Assembly: GCA_015501055.1 (NCBI GenBank)
Contig: JADNYV010000021.1
Span: forward strand, 310,001 to 374,000
DNA length: 64,000 bases
DNA from: Mucidula mucida
Lineage: Eukaryota > Basidiomycota > Agaricomycetes > Agaricales > Physalacriaceae
Direction of reading: 5' to 3'
Shown here in pieces: positions 33,137 through 43,754 of the stretch; within the stretch, counting starts at the first letter, position 1; each line of letters opens with the position of its first letter. The notes below the pieces were generated by a model, which was not told the origin of the DNA, did not search any database, and was given only the letters and a program-made list of their open reading frames with translations. The position numbers were made by a program, and so were the translations under genes.

Positions 33137-34769
33137 CTAACTTACAGCTTGAGAACTATCCCAAGCGACCAAAAGCATTGGAAGTGCATGTCCGGACCGC
33201 CTCTGCAAATAGGCTCCACGAAAAACGGTGTTCGTGCGGACGCGATAAGCACCTATCTCATTGAACGACTCGATAAGCTGGCCAACCTTCATCACGAGCT
33301 CGTCGGCGCCCCACGGTCCAACCACACTAACTCCAACAGGCCAGCCCTCATGTCGCACAGGAATGGAAATAGCTGGTAAACCGCCAAAGACGCAGGCACG
33401 GTTAGACATCCTGCACGTACGAATCCAGGCCATCATTGGCGGCGTCCAGAAGCGGGGCGACCCTAATAGCAGACGGATGTATAATACATCGACATCACGG
33501 AACGCCTGGCCAAAGTCATCTTTGACCAATTGGCGAACGCGCTGGGCCTGGAGAAGTAGTTGTCGAATGCGTCTGCGGACAGAGAATAGTGCCCAGCAAG
33601 ACGCGTTTCTTGACTTGGCTGCCAAACGCTGCTGTCCTGGTATGAGAGTACACGTCAGAGACCTTTGAGAGGTCGGATCCGGGAGGTGGAGAAACACGAG
33701 TGCCATACTGGACCCGTCGTAACGCGCCATGTTGCTGCTCGCCTCTGCACTCGCAATGACATAGTACGCGCTGAGTGCGTAAGGCGTAGACGTCAAAGAA
33801 ACGGGAACTATGGTAACGCCCTGTAGCTTAGGCTCGAAGTGTTCTTTTCGTCGCGTCAATGACTGAAGGAGACAATTCGGCGGGAAGTATTCCTGTAAAC
33901 AATGAATAACGCGTGCTTCTGAGTAGATCAAGTCCTACCTGGGGAACTCCGACGCGAATATTACGCGACTGGTTAGGGCCTTTGTTTCTCGAGAAGGTGG
34001 CACGGAGTTGGGTCCTGTGGATCATGAACGTTGAGGATATCTAGACAGGATGAAGTAGGGATAATATTTGGATGACGAACCGAACACTTTCTGCGTCAGA
34101 GCAACGTCTTTGGCGAGGATCCCAACGGTATCCAGACTATCCGCGTAAGGAACGATGCCCCATCGACTGAACAGGCCATACGATGGTTTTAAGCCAACGA
34201 CGCCACAGTATGCTGCTGGGAGACGGACAGGAACCGCCGGTATCGGTACCTAATGCACTGTGGGAGATGAGCAGGCGCGGAAGACAGGTCAAGGAGACCA
34301 CACGTCGCACAGACCAGCCGCGACAGCCGCGGCGCTGCCTCCCGAGCTGCCACCGGCCGAACGTCGTTCTCTGTCTCCAGGCGCGCAGAGACGCAAGTTG
34401 AAAGGGGTTCACGACTGGGCCGTGGACCGAGTCGACGTTGAGGGAACCCATTCCAAATTCATCGCAGTTTGTCTTGCCGATGACCTGCGCGCCGGATGCT
34501 TGCAACAGATCGACAACCGTCGCGTTGAAGGGCGACACAAAATCTGCACCGCGTTCAACTCTGCAGTATTTTGCAGAACGGAGACGCACCCTTGAGCATT
34601 CCGGATGAACATGTCGTTGTGAGCTCCGACGTGCATATATTGCTTTTGACCGCGACTGTGATATTGTTGGGATTGGCGCCTTTTCCGAAATGGCGACAAA
34701 GGCGTTTATGTTGGCATTTTTGGAGTGAATCGCTTGTCGACTGAGGCTACGATGACATGCCCGAAGCAT
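33137..34769 (-). pseudogene. gatA: Glutamyl-tRNA(Gln) amidotransferase subunit A (GatA/HER2-type), many single-base frame breaks
   Basis: Mitochondrial GatA converts misacylated Glu-tRNA(Gln) to Gln-tRNA(Gln). The start MLRACHRSLSRQAIHSKNAN precedes AVKSNICTS (catalytic Lys), SPFNATVVDLL, GAQVIGKTNCDEFGMGSLN, GGSSGGSAAAVAAG (cis-Ser), ALGTDTGGS (Ser nucleophile), [36 protein letters not shown] and GLPAISIPV. Introns occur, for example near 34560-34605, 34290-34330, 34055-34095 and 33890-33940. These pieces lie in all three frames: I count roughly ten single-base indels along 1.6 kb, and the stops I met are explained by those shifts. Either an indel-degraded pseudogene or a badly polished stretch. 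Divergent from the RING gene with 72 bases between starts. Confidence 0.8.
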
Positions 34770-34841
34770 TGAGCAAAGTTTATTTATGCGTGTTTGCCCT
34801 TGGCTTCCTACCATCACTTGCCACTATACCCTTCCGCTCTC

Positions 34842-35848
34842 ATGTCTGGACAATGCAACATATGCCTCAGTGAATTCAAGGATCCCGTTTGCATTCCTTG
34901 TGGTACCCATACTCTTATCCGCAATCGCCACACAATCTGACATTATCACAGGTCATGTATATTGTTCGGAATGCATCTGGGACTATGCCGGCGCGGGCGA
35001 CAGCGACGCGTACACTGCCTCCTGTCCAACTTGTCGCGCCACATTCCCCATAGGTACGTCTTCCCCATACTCAAGCTGAACAGTGGCTAAATTACCGCGT
35101 AGTTCTGCCTGATGTGGGTTCAACTGATTCGATATCGCGACTCTCTCTTAACAAGCATTTCAGATGCGAGGCTTACCCAAGAAATTCCACACCTTCTTCT
35201 CTCCCAGTATACGGAGAGTATTTATTGAAACAACTCCAGACTTTGACGACCTAAAGGAGAGGCTGAACGCGTCAGAGTCGCGCAATGCAGTCCTCGAGAG
35301 GGACAACAAACACTTGATGACCGCTTGCGAACGTTTCATGAAGCAATCAGACGCCCATGCAACGGGAGAACGACGCGTCACCCTCGACCTACAAAAGCTC
35401 AAGGGCCTTTTGACTGACGAGAGAAGAAAGGCGGAGGAGATGAAAGCCCAGCTCGATGCTGTTCAACAAAAATACGACAAGCTCAAACTTGCTCACAGAG
35501 AACAAGACAGGTGTGTGACGGCCCTTCTCGAGTTATAACCCAGTCCTTGACCATATCCGTAGAGCGTCTGCTCCTTCTCCACCAGCAACAATCGGCGTCA
35601 AGCGCCTCAGACTTTCGCGTTCAACCTCGAGCTCTATACATGACAGATCCATATCGCCCGAGGTACCAAACTGCACTCAGCCTCGATTATTGCGCGGTCT
35701 GCCGGTCAGAGCGTCAACGAACAAATATGGATCCCCTCGGCCCACAGGAACAAGCCCACCACCGCCCCAGAAACGCATTTGGGTTCCATCTGTGAATCTC
35801 ATGTCTGACTCTGAAAGTGAGAGCGACAGTGATTCGGACTCGGATTAA
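34842..35848 (+). CDS. RING-finger protein with coiled coil and Ser/Asp tail
   Basis: Likely E3 ubiquitin ligase. MSGQCNICLSEFKDPVCIPC then, across an intron, GHVYCSECIWDY and SCPTCRATFPI give a complete C3HC4 RING. Introns at about 34909-34952, 35051-35101, 35112-35162 (cttaac branch, cag end) and 35511-35561 join it to PKKFHTFFSPSIRRVFIE, a coiled-coil segment of about 95 residues (LKERLNASESRNAVLERDN onward), a Ser/Pro-rich linker and a tail of alternating Ser, Asp and Glu before the TAA at 35846. All exons are in frame. A DNA copy of its last intron and part of the last exon lies at 60690-60895. Confidence 0.82.
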
Positions 35849-36044
35849 GACGACTCGTGCGCCGCAGATTATTTTCCTGCGTGTAGAAGATGTGTGCTTT
35901 TATGGATTCTTTGCTTTCGAATGCTGTTTGGTTCGCATCTGCATCTAGGAGTGAGGCGACCACGATTCATCAGTGATAATGCTTGTTCCGGGGTCTTTCA
36001 AAACGAACACGGATCTGAGAATGGATACCTATTGTTTGATGCGC
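35849..36044. other. 3' flank of the RING gene
   Basis: No gene seen. It leads directly into a truncated copy of the TATA repeat. Confidence 0.4.
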
Positions 36045-36218
36045 CAGTCCATTTTTTGCGCCACCGCGGTCACGTGGAAACGAATATGAACACCCTTGTC
36101 TTCGGTCCAATGATTCCGACGGTTCAATGATTCCGACGGTTCAGAGTCATCGGTGACTGTTGTGCACCAAGAGACGCCTGTTCTGACCCATTGTCTCCAT
36201 TGCCGTTTCCTGATTTGA
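36045..36218 (+). repeat. Truncated 5' piece of the TATA repeat with a 17-bp tandem duplication
   Basis: Matches the start of the repeat (GCGCCACCGCGGTCACGTGG through TGTCTCCATTGCCG..TTTCCTGATTTGAG) and stops there, joining HNH-like sequence. CAATGATTCCGACGGTT is present twice in a row at 36108-36124 and 36125-36141; the other copies have it once. Confidence 0.75.
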
Positions 36219-36224
36219 GTAGTT

Positions 36225-36445
36225 TGCGCACCATGTCAATATCTCTGCGATCATGCAAGACTAACCGACTCGTGAGGTAACCCAGAATGTCTGGACATGG
36301 AATGAAGGACAACGCAGGAGGATCCGACGAGCCGGAGGTGAGATAGGAACGATGGCACGTTGGGCATACTGCCTCATGAGACAACAGAGTTGGTCGGATT
36401 GAACCAAAGGACTCACAGAGAGCCCCGTTATTCGAATTTCTCTGG
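36225..36445 (-). pseudogene. HNH-like gene fragment
   Basis: The minus strand encodes EAVCPTCHRSYL, LSFIPCPDILGYLTSRL and the DRRDIDMV exon end, matching the CPTCH exon of the gene at 17039. Only this exon and bits of flanking intron are present. It is sandwiched between the truncated repeat (36045-36218) and full repeat copy B. Confidence 0.7.
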
Positions 36446-36459
36446 TAGTCATGCCTTGC

Positions 36460-37366
36460 GCACATTTCGAAATGTGCGCCACCGCGGCCACGTGGCAAGT
36501 AATATGGACGCCCTTGTCTTCGGTCCAATGATTACGACGGTTCAGAGTCATCAGTGACTGTTGTGAGCCAAGAGACGCCTGTTCTGATCCATTGTCTCCA
36601 TTGTCGCTTCCTGATTTGAGGCCAAAGTCGAACAAAGCCCATAGCTGATCCTGTCCATTCTGCGTTCAGAATGGACAATTCAATCCCTGCATTTTATGTA
36701 AATTCTTATCCACGGAGCAAGAGCAAAGGACCCATAATGGAACTCGTGTTCGGCCTAAGCGATGCCATTGCTCTTTCCCCATTCGTCCTCTACAGCAGCT
36801 CGCGATATAAAAAGGGCAAGACCCACACGTCTCTTCTTCAGCCGCCCAGTCACATCCCGTCGCCCAGTCCAGTTCGCTGACTCTCCCCTTCTCTAGTCAT
36901 ACACAAGCCGGGGCTGTCGAGCCAGGTCCCTCAACGCGGCTGTCAGCAAACAGCGACAGGCGTCATTGCAAGGGTGCGTTGTCGTCGTTGTTCACGGTTG
37001 TAAATTGTGGCTCATCATCGTTGCTGTCAGCCACGACTTACGCGATTTCCTCAAAAGTTCGACGACGTCCTCAAAAGCCTCAACAGTTCCCCAAGACTGA
37101 GTTGACTGCGTAGAGGGTGCGTCTAGGTACTTTGAGTTTTGAGTTTTGAGTGAGAGTGAGAGTAGTGTAGTTGGTGTCCTGACCTTTTCTAGCGCGTGGT
37201 GAGAGTAGCGTAGTTTGTGTGCTAACCTTTTCTAGCGCGTGGTGAGGTGTAAGAGGTGAGCATTGTTTCTTCACCCCCTTCACCCATATTTCTTCCGTGA
37301 CTGGGCGGCTCAGTCGTAGTGTACTTCGACATGTATCACATCCGTTCTTGAGCGTTCAATGTATAT
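36460..37366 (+). repeat. Dispersed TATA-box repeat, copy B
   Basis: Plus-strand copy, starting at the palindromic GCACATTTCGAAATGTGC and running to GAGCGTTCAATGTATATC. TATAAAAAG begins at 36806. It is the inverted counterpart of copy A, with small deletions around 36755-36775. The two tandem units with TTTTCTAGCGCGTG lie at 37180-37245. Confidence 0.8.
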
Positions 37367-37823
37367 CCTATACTCGGCACGCGTCGATTAGATAAACATA
37401 GACAGCCTCGATGTCGGTCAAGAAATTGTGGCAGCATTACGGAATTGTGGTCGGAAGCAACTGCTATCCTCTCTGGGATCAATCAAACGTATGCCTCGTA
37501 AAGATCAATATGTAGCGCCAGGCTCGAGTTGCGTAGGATGAATCGTTCTCTCCACGACGGTCGGTACTCAATCGAGAGCGACACGGTGATCGTTCCTGCA
37601 CTTGTTCTGTTTCTGGCCACGCCTACCCTTCGCCTCACTCAGCAATGTGTCACCTATACAAACGACCACGATGACTGAGGACCTTGAACAGATGCTTTCC
37701 CCCTTCGACATCCCACGAACACTGTCTTTATCAATCGACTATATTTGATGACACGACATTTGCGTTAAATACGTCTGTCGTCAATTTCCGAGTCGAGGTC
37801 CAGCAACAAGAAATTATACGCAC
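37367..37823. repeat. Inverted-repeat arm spacer
   Basis: Inverted copy of 27190-27650; no gene. Confidence 0.6.
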
Positions 37824-38856
37824 CTACTGCCCGGGAGGAGCCTTGAACGTGAACGCGAAACTCGTCGGCGCTGGACTCGGCCAGTAGACTGGTCGGCAGG
37901 AAGAGACTTGCTCCGGCGTGCCCGCGTAGTACGCCCTTCTGTGCGTCGTTTTGTTCTTCGACCAGCGTCACTATCCTCGGAGTCTTGTTCACTTGCCTGT
38001 TCGTCATCATGCTCCTCTTCCTCATCATCGTCGTTCTCCTCTCCTTCTTCATCGTCGTCTGAGTCCTCGTCTCCCTCTTCATCGTCGTCTGAATCATCAT
38101 CTTCGTCTTCTGCTTCTTCGCGTCTTTCCTCATCTTCCTCCGAGTCGCTAAATTCCAACCACCCCAGCTCGTTGCGCGCCGCTGTGACTCTCTTGTACCC
38201 TTTCGAATCTGTCCGTTCAAATACTACATGGCTTGATACGGCGATCCCTCACTTGCCTTCTAGCGATCTCGACGTGGGAGTCGAACGTCGCAAGCACAAA
38301 AACCATCGCGACCTCAAAACTCTGATCCCGCACGGCGTCGATCGAGGGCTTTGCAGCCTCAAGTATGTCCCGCGTTACGCGTTTATACGCCTTTTCCTCT
38401 GCAAAGAGCTCGCTGAACGTCTTTTTCCAGTTCGCCGTGAGAGAGAGAGTTTATTCCAGTCTGGCTTGATATCGATTCGTTCGGATGCGCCGCACTTGGA
38501 CGATGATACGCGGTGCATGGCACACGTTGCCATACTTGTCAAACTTGTCCTTCAGCCGCCGGATGAGCTTGGGGCGGAGATTTGCGCTGCAATCTTTATC
38601 TTTGAAGATCGCGATGGTGGGATCAGTGGGGTCGAGGCCGTCGAAGGAGAGATTTGAATCTATAGTCTATCAGTCAATCTGTGTATATTCTCCTTGATGG
38701 AGCGCACTCACCCGTGTCGACTGCGAGGTAGGTTTGAGGGAGATGGTGACGGATAAACACCAAGTCCACTGCGTCGCGAAACTCACGAGACACAACGCGA
38801 CATGCAGTCCATAGGAACGTCAAGTCTTTGATTCTACGCAGAATGTTGTAGTACAC
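37824..38856 (-). pseudogene. F-box-like protein copy B
   Basis: Inverted counterpart of copy A, but with the central part retained: FDGLDPTDPTIAIFKDKDC, LIRRLKDKFDKYGNVCH, DIKPDWNKLSLTANWKKTF, EVAMVFVLATFDSHVEIARR, the acidic region and GRRTKRRTEGRTTRAR. The family start codon is missing: DVYYNIL follows directly on HNH-like sequence at 38856. Frame changes occur near 38490, 38225 and 37870, so it is not translatable as one protein. Comparison with copy A shows that A arose from a form like B by internal deletions. Confidence 0.75.
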
Positions 38857-38879
38857 ATCCGCTGGAGCGTGGGTGGGAG

Positions 38880-39519
38880 GTCTGACGTTACAATATAATA
38901 TAGACGTGTAGTTTGGCGAAGAGGAACCGACGGCAGCATGATATACATGTCGATGAACGGTCGCGCCATATCTGCCTCAGGAGTGGCCGGCGGATTTGAG
39001 GCTATTTCGGCCAAGGTCTACAACGTGGATGTGAATGATAACTCGCTAAGCTAGTTTACGCACCGTGTCAATATCTTTGCGATCATGCAAGACTAACCGA
39101 CTCGGCAGAATTTCTGGACATGGAACGTTGGAAGACAACGCAGGAGGATCCGACGAGTCGGAAGTGAAATAGGCAAGATGGCACGTTGGACATACTGACT
39201 GATGAGACAATAGAGTCGGTCGGAGTGAACTAAAGGACTCACAGAGAACCCCGTTATTTGGATCCGAGCAAGAGAAATTTTTTGAATATCAAGTTGTAGG
39301 TCAATCCGATAGTGTGCTACGCGATGCACTGTGATAAGTAAATGTTCCAAGCGGGATTATGTGGAGACGAACTAGATAAGAGGAGCCAAGCTCGCTGGCC
39401 TCGTCGAGAACGTGGTGGAAGTGCAGTGTTGAGAAATGGTTCAGGCGGAAGGCACACCTGTGCCCAAAGCGGGCTTCAATACTCGCCTTGGTGTCTACCG
39501 AAAATTCTGGTGCGACCAT
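38880..39519 (-). pseudogene. HNH-like protein copy, 5' part
   Basis: Starts MVAPEFSVDTKASIEARFGH and continues RCAF, LHFHHVLDEASELG, an exon with RVAHYRIDLQLDIQKIS, the exon with SGRIL-type decay of FIPCPEIL, and PPATPEADMARPFIDMY, in the same order as the gene at 17039. Key residues are changed (second Cys of CxxC missing, CPTCH lost), and the 3' third is replaced by the F-box copy. It is a dead copy. Confidence 0.7.
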
Positions 39520-40015
39520 GGTGGGATGAAGCGAGAAGGGTGACAAGTCACGACGATCATCACGGACGCGTGAGACGCGTCTCTGCGTGCGTTTGGCAGG
39601 ATCCGAAGTAGGCAGGTAGAACATCTTTCCGTCTTGCTTTCGGAGCATCACTGCCATATCGACACGTTTGCCGCACGCCTCACCGCTCCACCATCGCAGA
39701 AGATTGCAGGCCGCGATGCTTCAGTTGATTCCAACGTTTTCGAGTTGTTTCCGCCTCGCTACTAGATCCTATCTCCACTGACATCTGCAATGTTCTAGAG
39801 ACTTAAGAAGCTATTCTCTTGTATAGTACTTCGACTTACAGCGTATTTATGGCCGCCAGTATAACACAGTGGGTAGTATACAGGGTGCAGGACGGCGATC
39901 GGGGTACACTATCTCTAAACCGCTCTGATCGTCATCCGAATTGCAGTTTCCTCGATGAGCGCCTTACTTATCCCTCGTCACAGATCTACAAGTTTCTCTA
40001 GTAGTCCTGTCTTGC
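39520..40015. other. Spacer between HNH copy and TATA-repeat copy C
   Basis: No gene recognised; short frames only. Confidence 0.4.
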
Positions 40016-40931
40016 GCGCACATTTCGAAATGTGCGCCACCGCGGTCACGTGGCAACGAATATGGGCACTTGTCTTCGGTCCAACGAATCCAACGGTTCA
40101 AAGCCATTGGAGACTATTATACACCATGAGGCGCCTGTTCTGACCCATTGTCTCCATTGCCGCTTCCTGATTTGAGGCCAAAGTCGAACAAAGGCCCATC
40201 GCTGATCCTGTCCATTGCCATGCGTTCAGAATGGACAATTCAATCCCTGCATTTTATGTAAATTCTTATCAAGAGCAAAGGACCCACAATGGAACTCGTG
40301 TTCGGCCTATTGTTCTTGAGCGATGCCATTGCCCATCATCAGCTCTTCCCCATTTGTCCTCTACAGCAGCTCGCACTATAAAAAGGGCAAGACCTGTGCT
40401 TCTCTCCTTCAGCCGCCCAGTCACATCACATCACCTAGTCCAGTTCGCTGACTTTCCTCTAGTCATACACAAGCCGGGGCTGTCGAGCCAGGTCCCTCAA
40501 CACGGCTGTCGGCAAACAGCGATAGGCGTCATTGCAAGGGTGCGTTGTCGTCGTTGTTCACGGTTGTAAATTGTGGCTCATCATCGTTGCTGTCAGCCAC
40601 GACTTACGCGATTCCCTCAAAAGTTCGACGACATCCTCAAAAGCCTCAACAGTTCCTCAAGACTGAGTTGATTGTGTCGAAGGTGCGTCTGGGTACTTTG
40701 AGTTTTGAGTGAGAGTGAGAGTAGTGTAGTTTGTGTGCTGACCTTTTTCTAGCGCGTGATGAGAGTAGCGTAGCGTAGTTTGTGTGCTAACCTTTTCTAG
40801 CGCGTGGTGAGGTGTAAGAGGTGAGCATTGTTTCTTCACCCCCTTCACTCATATTTCTTCCGTGACTGGGCGGCTCAGTCGTAGTGTACTTCGTCATGTA
40901 TCAGATCTGATTCGAGCGTTCAATGTATATC
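40016..40931 (+). repeat. Dispersed TATA-box repeat, copy C
   Basis: Full-length plus-strand copy from GCGCACATTTCGAAATGTGC to GCGTTCAATGTATAT. TATA at 40377 (CTATAAAAAGGGCAAG). A possible intron in its transcript runs from GTGCGTTGTCG (about 40540) to TGCTGTCAG (about 40597). Two tandem units end the copy, one with an added GTAGC. Confidence 0.8.
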
Positions 40932-41921
40932 CCATCTTTGGCACATATTGGTTCTGTCAGAGTCCAAATGGAATTAGTCTTGTGGCGACGCTTTATATCA
41001 GCGACAATGTGAAGCGCATAGCGTTTACATCCCAGATAGCAGACATGAGATCAATACTTATGTCATATAAGCAGTAATTTGGCCTTGCCAGTCGCCACGC
41101 GACAGTGCACGCAGACACGAAATGCCTTATGATGATAGCAGCAAATCAAGTTTGATGGCGATCGCATTTCTGCTTCCGACCACCACCACGGTTATCGACT
41201 TTGCCTACGCGTTGCGCACATTCCTAAAACGATTTAGACGACACTTGCTCTCTCTGTGCTTGTGCAATGAGTTGTTTGCTGCTATATCAACTTTCCTTGG
41301 CAGCTCGTTTCTCAGACAGGAGATTTCTAATCGTTGTTGCCAGTCAAATCTAGGCCTGGCTAACGCTGTTTAATTCGCTACAATTCTTAGGACGCCAGCC
41401 TCCAATCATGTCGAAAACAGTCAAGTCAACACATGTCCCTCTCTTTCCCGTATCGTCTCATATTCCGCGAAACGCGCCGATAAGACCCGCCCGGCGCAAA
41501 GTCTAATCATCTACCAGATACGCTTCAATGAGGGCCGACATAAATGGAATCCAGCGGCCGCGTGCGGGATAAATTCGCTTTTCAGGATTTCTGAAGTTTC
41601 ACTGTTCACGTGCATGCATAGGTTTCACATTCCTGCGGGGACAAAAAACGCCAATGGATAGTAAGATGGATCCCTCACGGCGCGGAGAAGAGGCAGAGCA
41701 CTGAGTACTGAGTCTTGATACACATCCGGGCACGGCAGTCCCTCAGAGTTGTAGTGGGAACAGTCCTCAGACAGATTCTTTGTACCAACTCTTTGTGGTT
41801 GACATGGACTAATTGTGATATGATTGCTTCATAGATAGTACTGATAATGATATACGGCTCGTGGTATCAAGATGGCGAACAGAGTGGCGCTGTAGGTATA
41901 GTGAGGTGGGTCTGCACTGAA
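40932..41921. other. Long intergenic region
   Basis: About 1 kb with several short frames (an 83-codon one at 41122-41373). None has recognisable features. The right part should include the 3' untranslated region of the gene that ends at 41922. Confidence 0.4.
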
Positions 41922-42476
41922 TCACGATCGATGATGGTGAAGCGCCTCTTTGACCTTTCTGCGCGCGCGGAATGCACTGACGCTCAAGGACAGCGAGACA
42001 GATTGTAGTTGTCTCTTGACGGAATGCTTGTCGGGCTGCTGCGATTTTGGTCGTTCCTCCTCTTCCTCCGACATGTACTCCTCCCCCTCCTCCTCCTCAT
42101 CAGACTCGTGGACGTGATAAGAATCCATCGAATGCCGCTGATGACATTTTGTGAAACCGCATCTGCGGGGTTTGGCGTCGGAAGGTCCAGGATTGGGTGT
42201 GGGTGAGGAGTATACGTAGGATGATGATGGAGTGGGCGGGAGCGACGACGAGCGCCTTGCTTGGGGAGAGAAAGGATCAACGTATATCTCCTCGTCGTCC
42301 TCCTCTTCGACAGAGGAAGAGGACGGAAAGCTCGAAGAGCCCGATGAATATGACGACACGCTAGGAAAATGGCGGTAGTCGGGATCGTGCATGTTACCCT
42401 GGCGGTCGACGAATACGCGGGGCTGCGCGCTGGTTTGCTTTTGGGAGTAGTACGCGGGATCCAGGATGCTCTGCAT
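41922..42476 (-). CDS. Conserved acidic hypothetical protein
   Basis: Single-exon ORF of 184 residues. The start MQSILDPAYYSQKQTSAQPR is followed by VFVDRQGNMHDPDYRHFP, Ser-rich and Glu/Asp-rich tracts (VEEEDDEEIYVDPFSP, DEEEEGEEYMSEEEEE) and a basic end (FRARRKVKEALHHHR). No signal peptide, membrane span or known domain. The ordered N-terminus and the TATA box close upstream support a real, expressed gene. Function unknown. Confidence 0.7.
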   Translation of the reverse strand: MQSILDPAYYSQKQTSAQPRVFVDRQGNMHDPDYRHFPSVSSYSSGSSSFPSSSSVEEEDDEEIYVDPFSPQARRSSSLPPTPSSSYVYSSPTPNPGPSDAKPRRCGFTKCHQRHSMDSYHVHESDEEEEGEEYMSEEEEERPKSQQPDKHSVKRQLQSVSLSLSVSAFRARRKVKEALHHHRS

Positions 42477-42513
42477 GTTTTGGGGAGAGAGTCATTTCTA
42501 AAACCTGACGCGT

Positions 42514-42523
42514 TTTTTATATA
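42514..42523 (-). promoter_or_regulatory. TATA box of the acidic hypothetical gene
   Basis: The minus strand reads CTTATATAAAAAACG about 40 bases before the ATG at 42474-42476. A homopolymeric C/G run (42532-42538) lies just upstream. Confidence 0.55.
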
Positions 42524-42539
42524 AGACAGGGCCCCCCCA

Positions 42540-43754
42540 CTTGCGGGAAGCCCGGGAAAAAAAGCTGTGTCATTTTGGGCCCGTAAAACAGAGATTGGCC
42601 TCAGCCGACCCGGCGCGCGTGAGTCATTCCGCGCTGAACTCCCGCGGGGCCACGTTAAGTATTCCGCGTACCATCCGTCTTGTGTCCACTATAGTCCACA
42701 ATTAGCCCACAGAGGCTTGAAACTCCCACATGCATTTCCTTGTCTCAAATATCGTTCTGACTCTCACGTTGCCCAAAGGCTATCCGGACAAGCATCCTTA
42801 GAGGACGGATATCTAGGGACATCGCTCGCGCTCGGTAAGCCTCACGCGCGCGCGTCTCATCCACTTACATATCGTTTGTGGCGTTGATCAGCTGGCTTCG
42901 TCATCGTCATCCCGGCAATCCAAGATAATCTTCCGATTCCGATTGTCCGTTCCGACCCACTCCATCGAATGCCAACGCGTGCATCCTCGCGATACTCCGG
43001 CACGTCTCCGCGCTTATCGTATACGCGCCAGCGAAAGACGGATACATGCCGCGGCATATCCTTTCCGTCGTCCTACGACGTCAAATGTCTTCTTCGCGTG
43101 TCAATGACATTCAATAGGCAACAAGAAACATGCAATAATCCGCGCCAAGAGTCAATGGCCCGAATTGACAACATTTTGTAGCACTCAAGTATATACGAGG
43201 CACGAGTAGTACATTGGGAGTGCATGTGTACCGATGACAGTATACAACGACTGCTCATTGACTACTCAACTCTCTCTCCGTTCTCTACAATCTGACCCAA
43301 TACTACTCTCTTTCATTTTGCCTCCATCTCCCACCCACCCATCTCTTGTTTGTATTCCTGGTAGCACAACGGGTAGTTCGAATTCCCCGAAGTCCAGTTG
43401 TAGCTATTTGGGACGGAAAGTGTTCCGCTTTCACCCACAACTAAGTAAATACTCCAATCATATTGCTTTCTGAGACATGTCGAGAATACACAAAGCGCTC
43501 CTCCGAAGCTCCCGAGTCCCGTGTCAAAACGACATCTCATTGATATACCCCGCAGAAACGTCCGGGGCACTATGCACAAGTAATCCATTACAAACAACGA
43601 GAAAAGTTGTACAGCAAATAATAAATGCGAGTAAAAAAAAATGCAACGTGTGACATTGTAGACAGATGGATGATAACAAAACGAAGAAAAGAATTCACAG
43701 CCTACAGATAAACAAGATAATAGGGATAAACAAGAACGACTAGGAATGTACGGG
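42540..43754. other. Long intergenic region between two minus-strand genes
   Basis: About 1.2 kb. Short frames on both strands show no motifs. It should contain the RasGEF 3' untranslated region and upstream sequence of the acidic gene. Confidence 0.4.

Noticed and set aside
33261..33668. 135-codon plus-strand frame
   Set aside because: Antisense shadow of GatA exons, which carry recognisable amidase motifs on the minus strand.
37908..38657. 249-codon Ser-rich open frame on the plus strand
   Set aside because: It is the antisense of the acidic GAY/GAN codon tract in F-box-like copy B; Ser runs (TCN) arise automatically opposite Glu/Asp runs.
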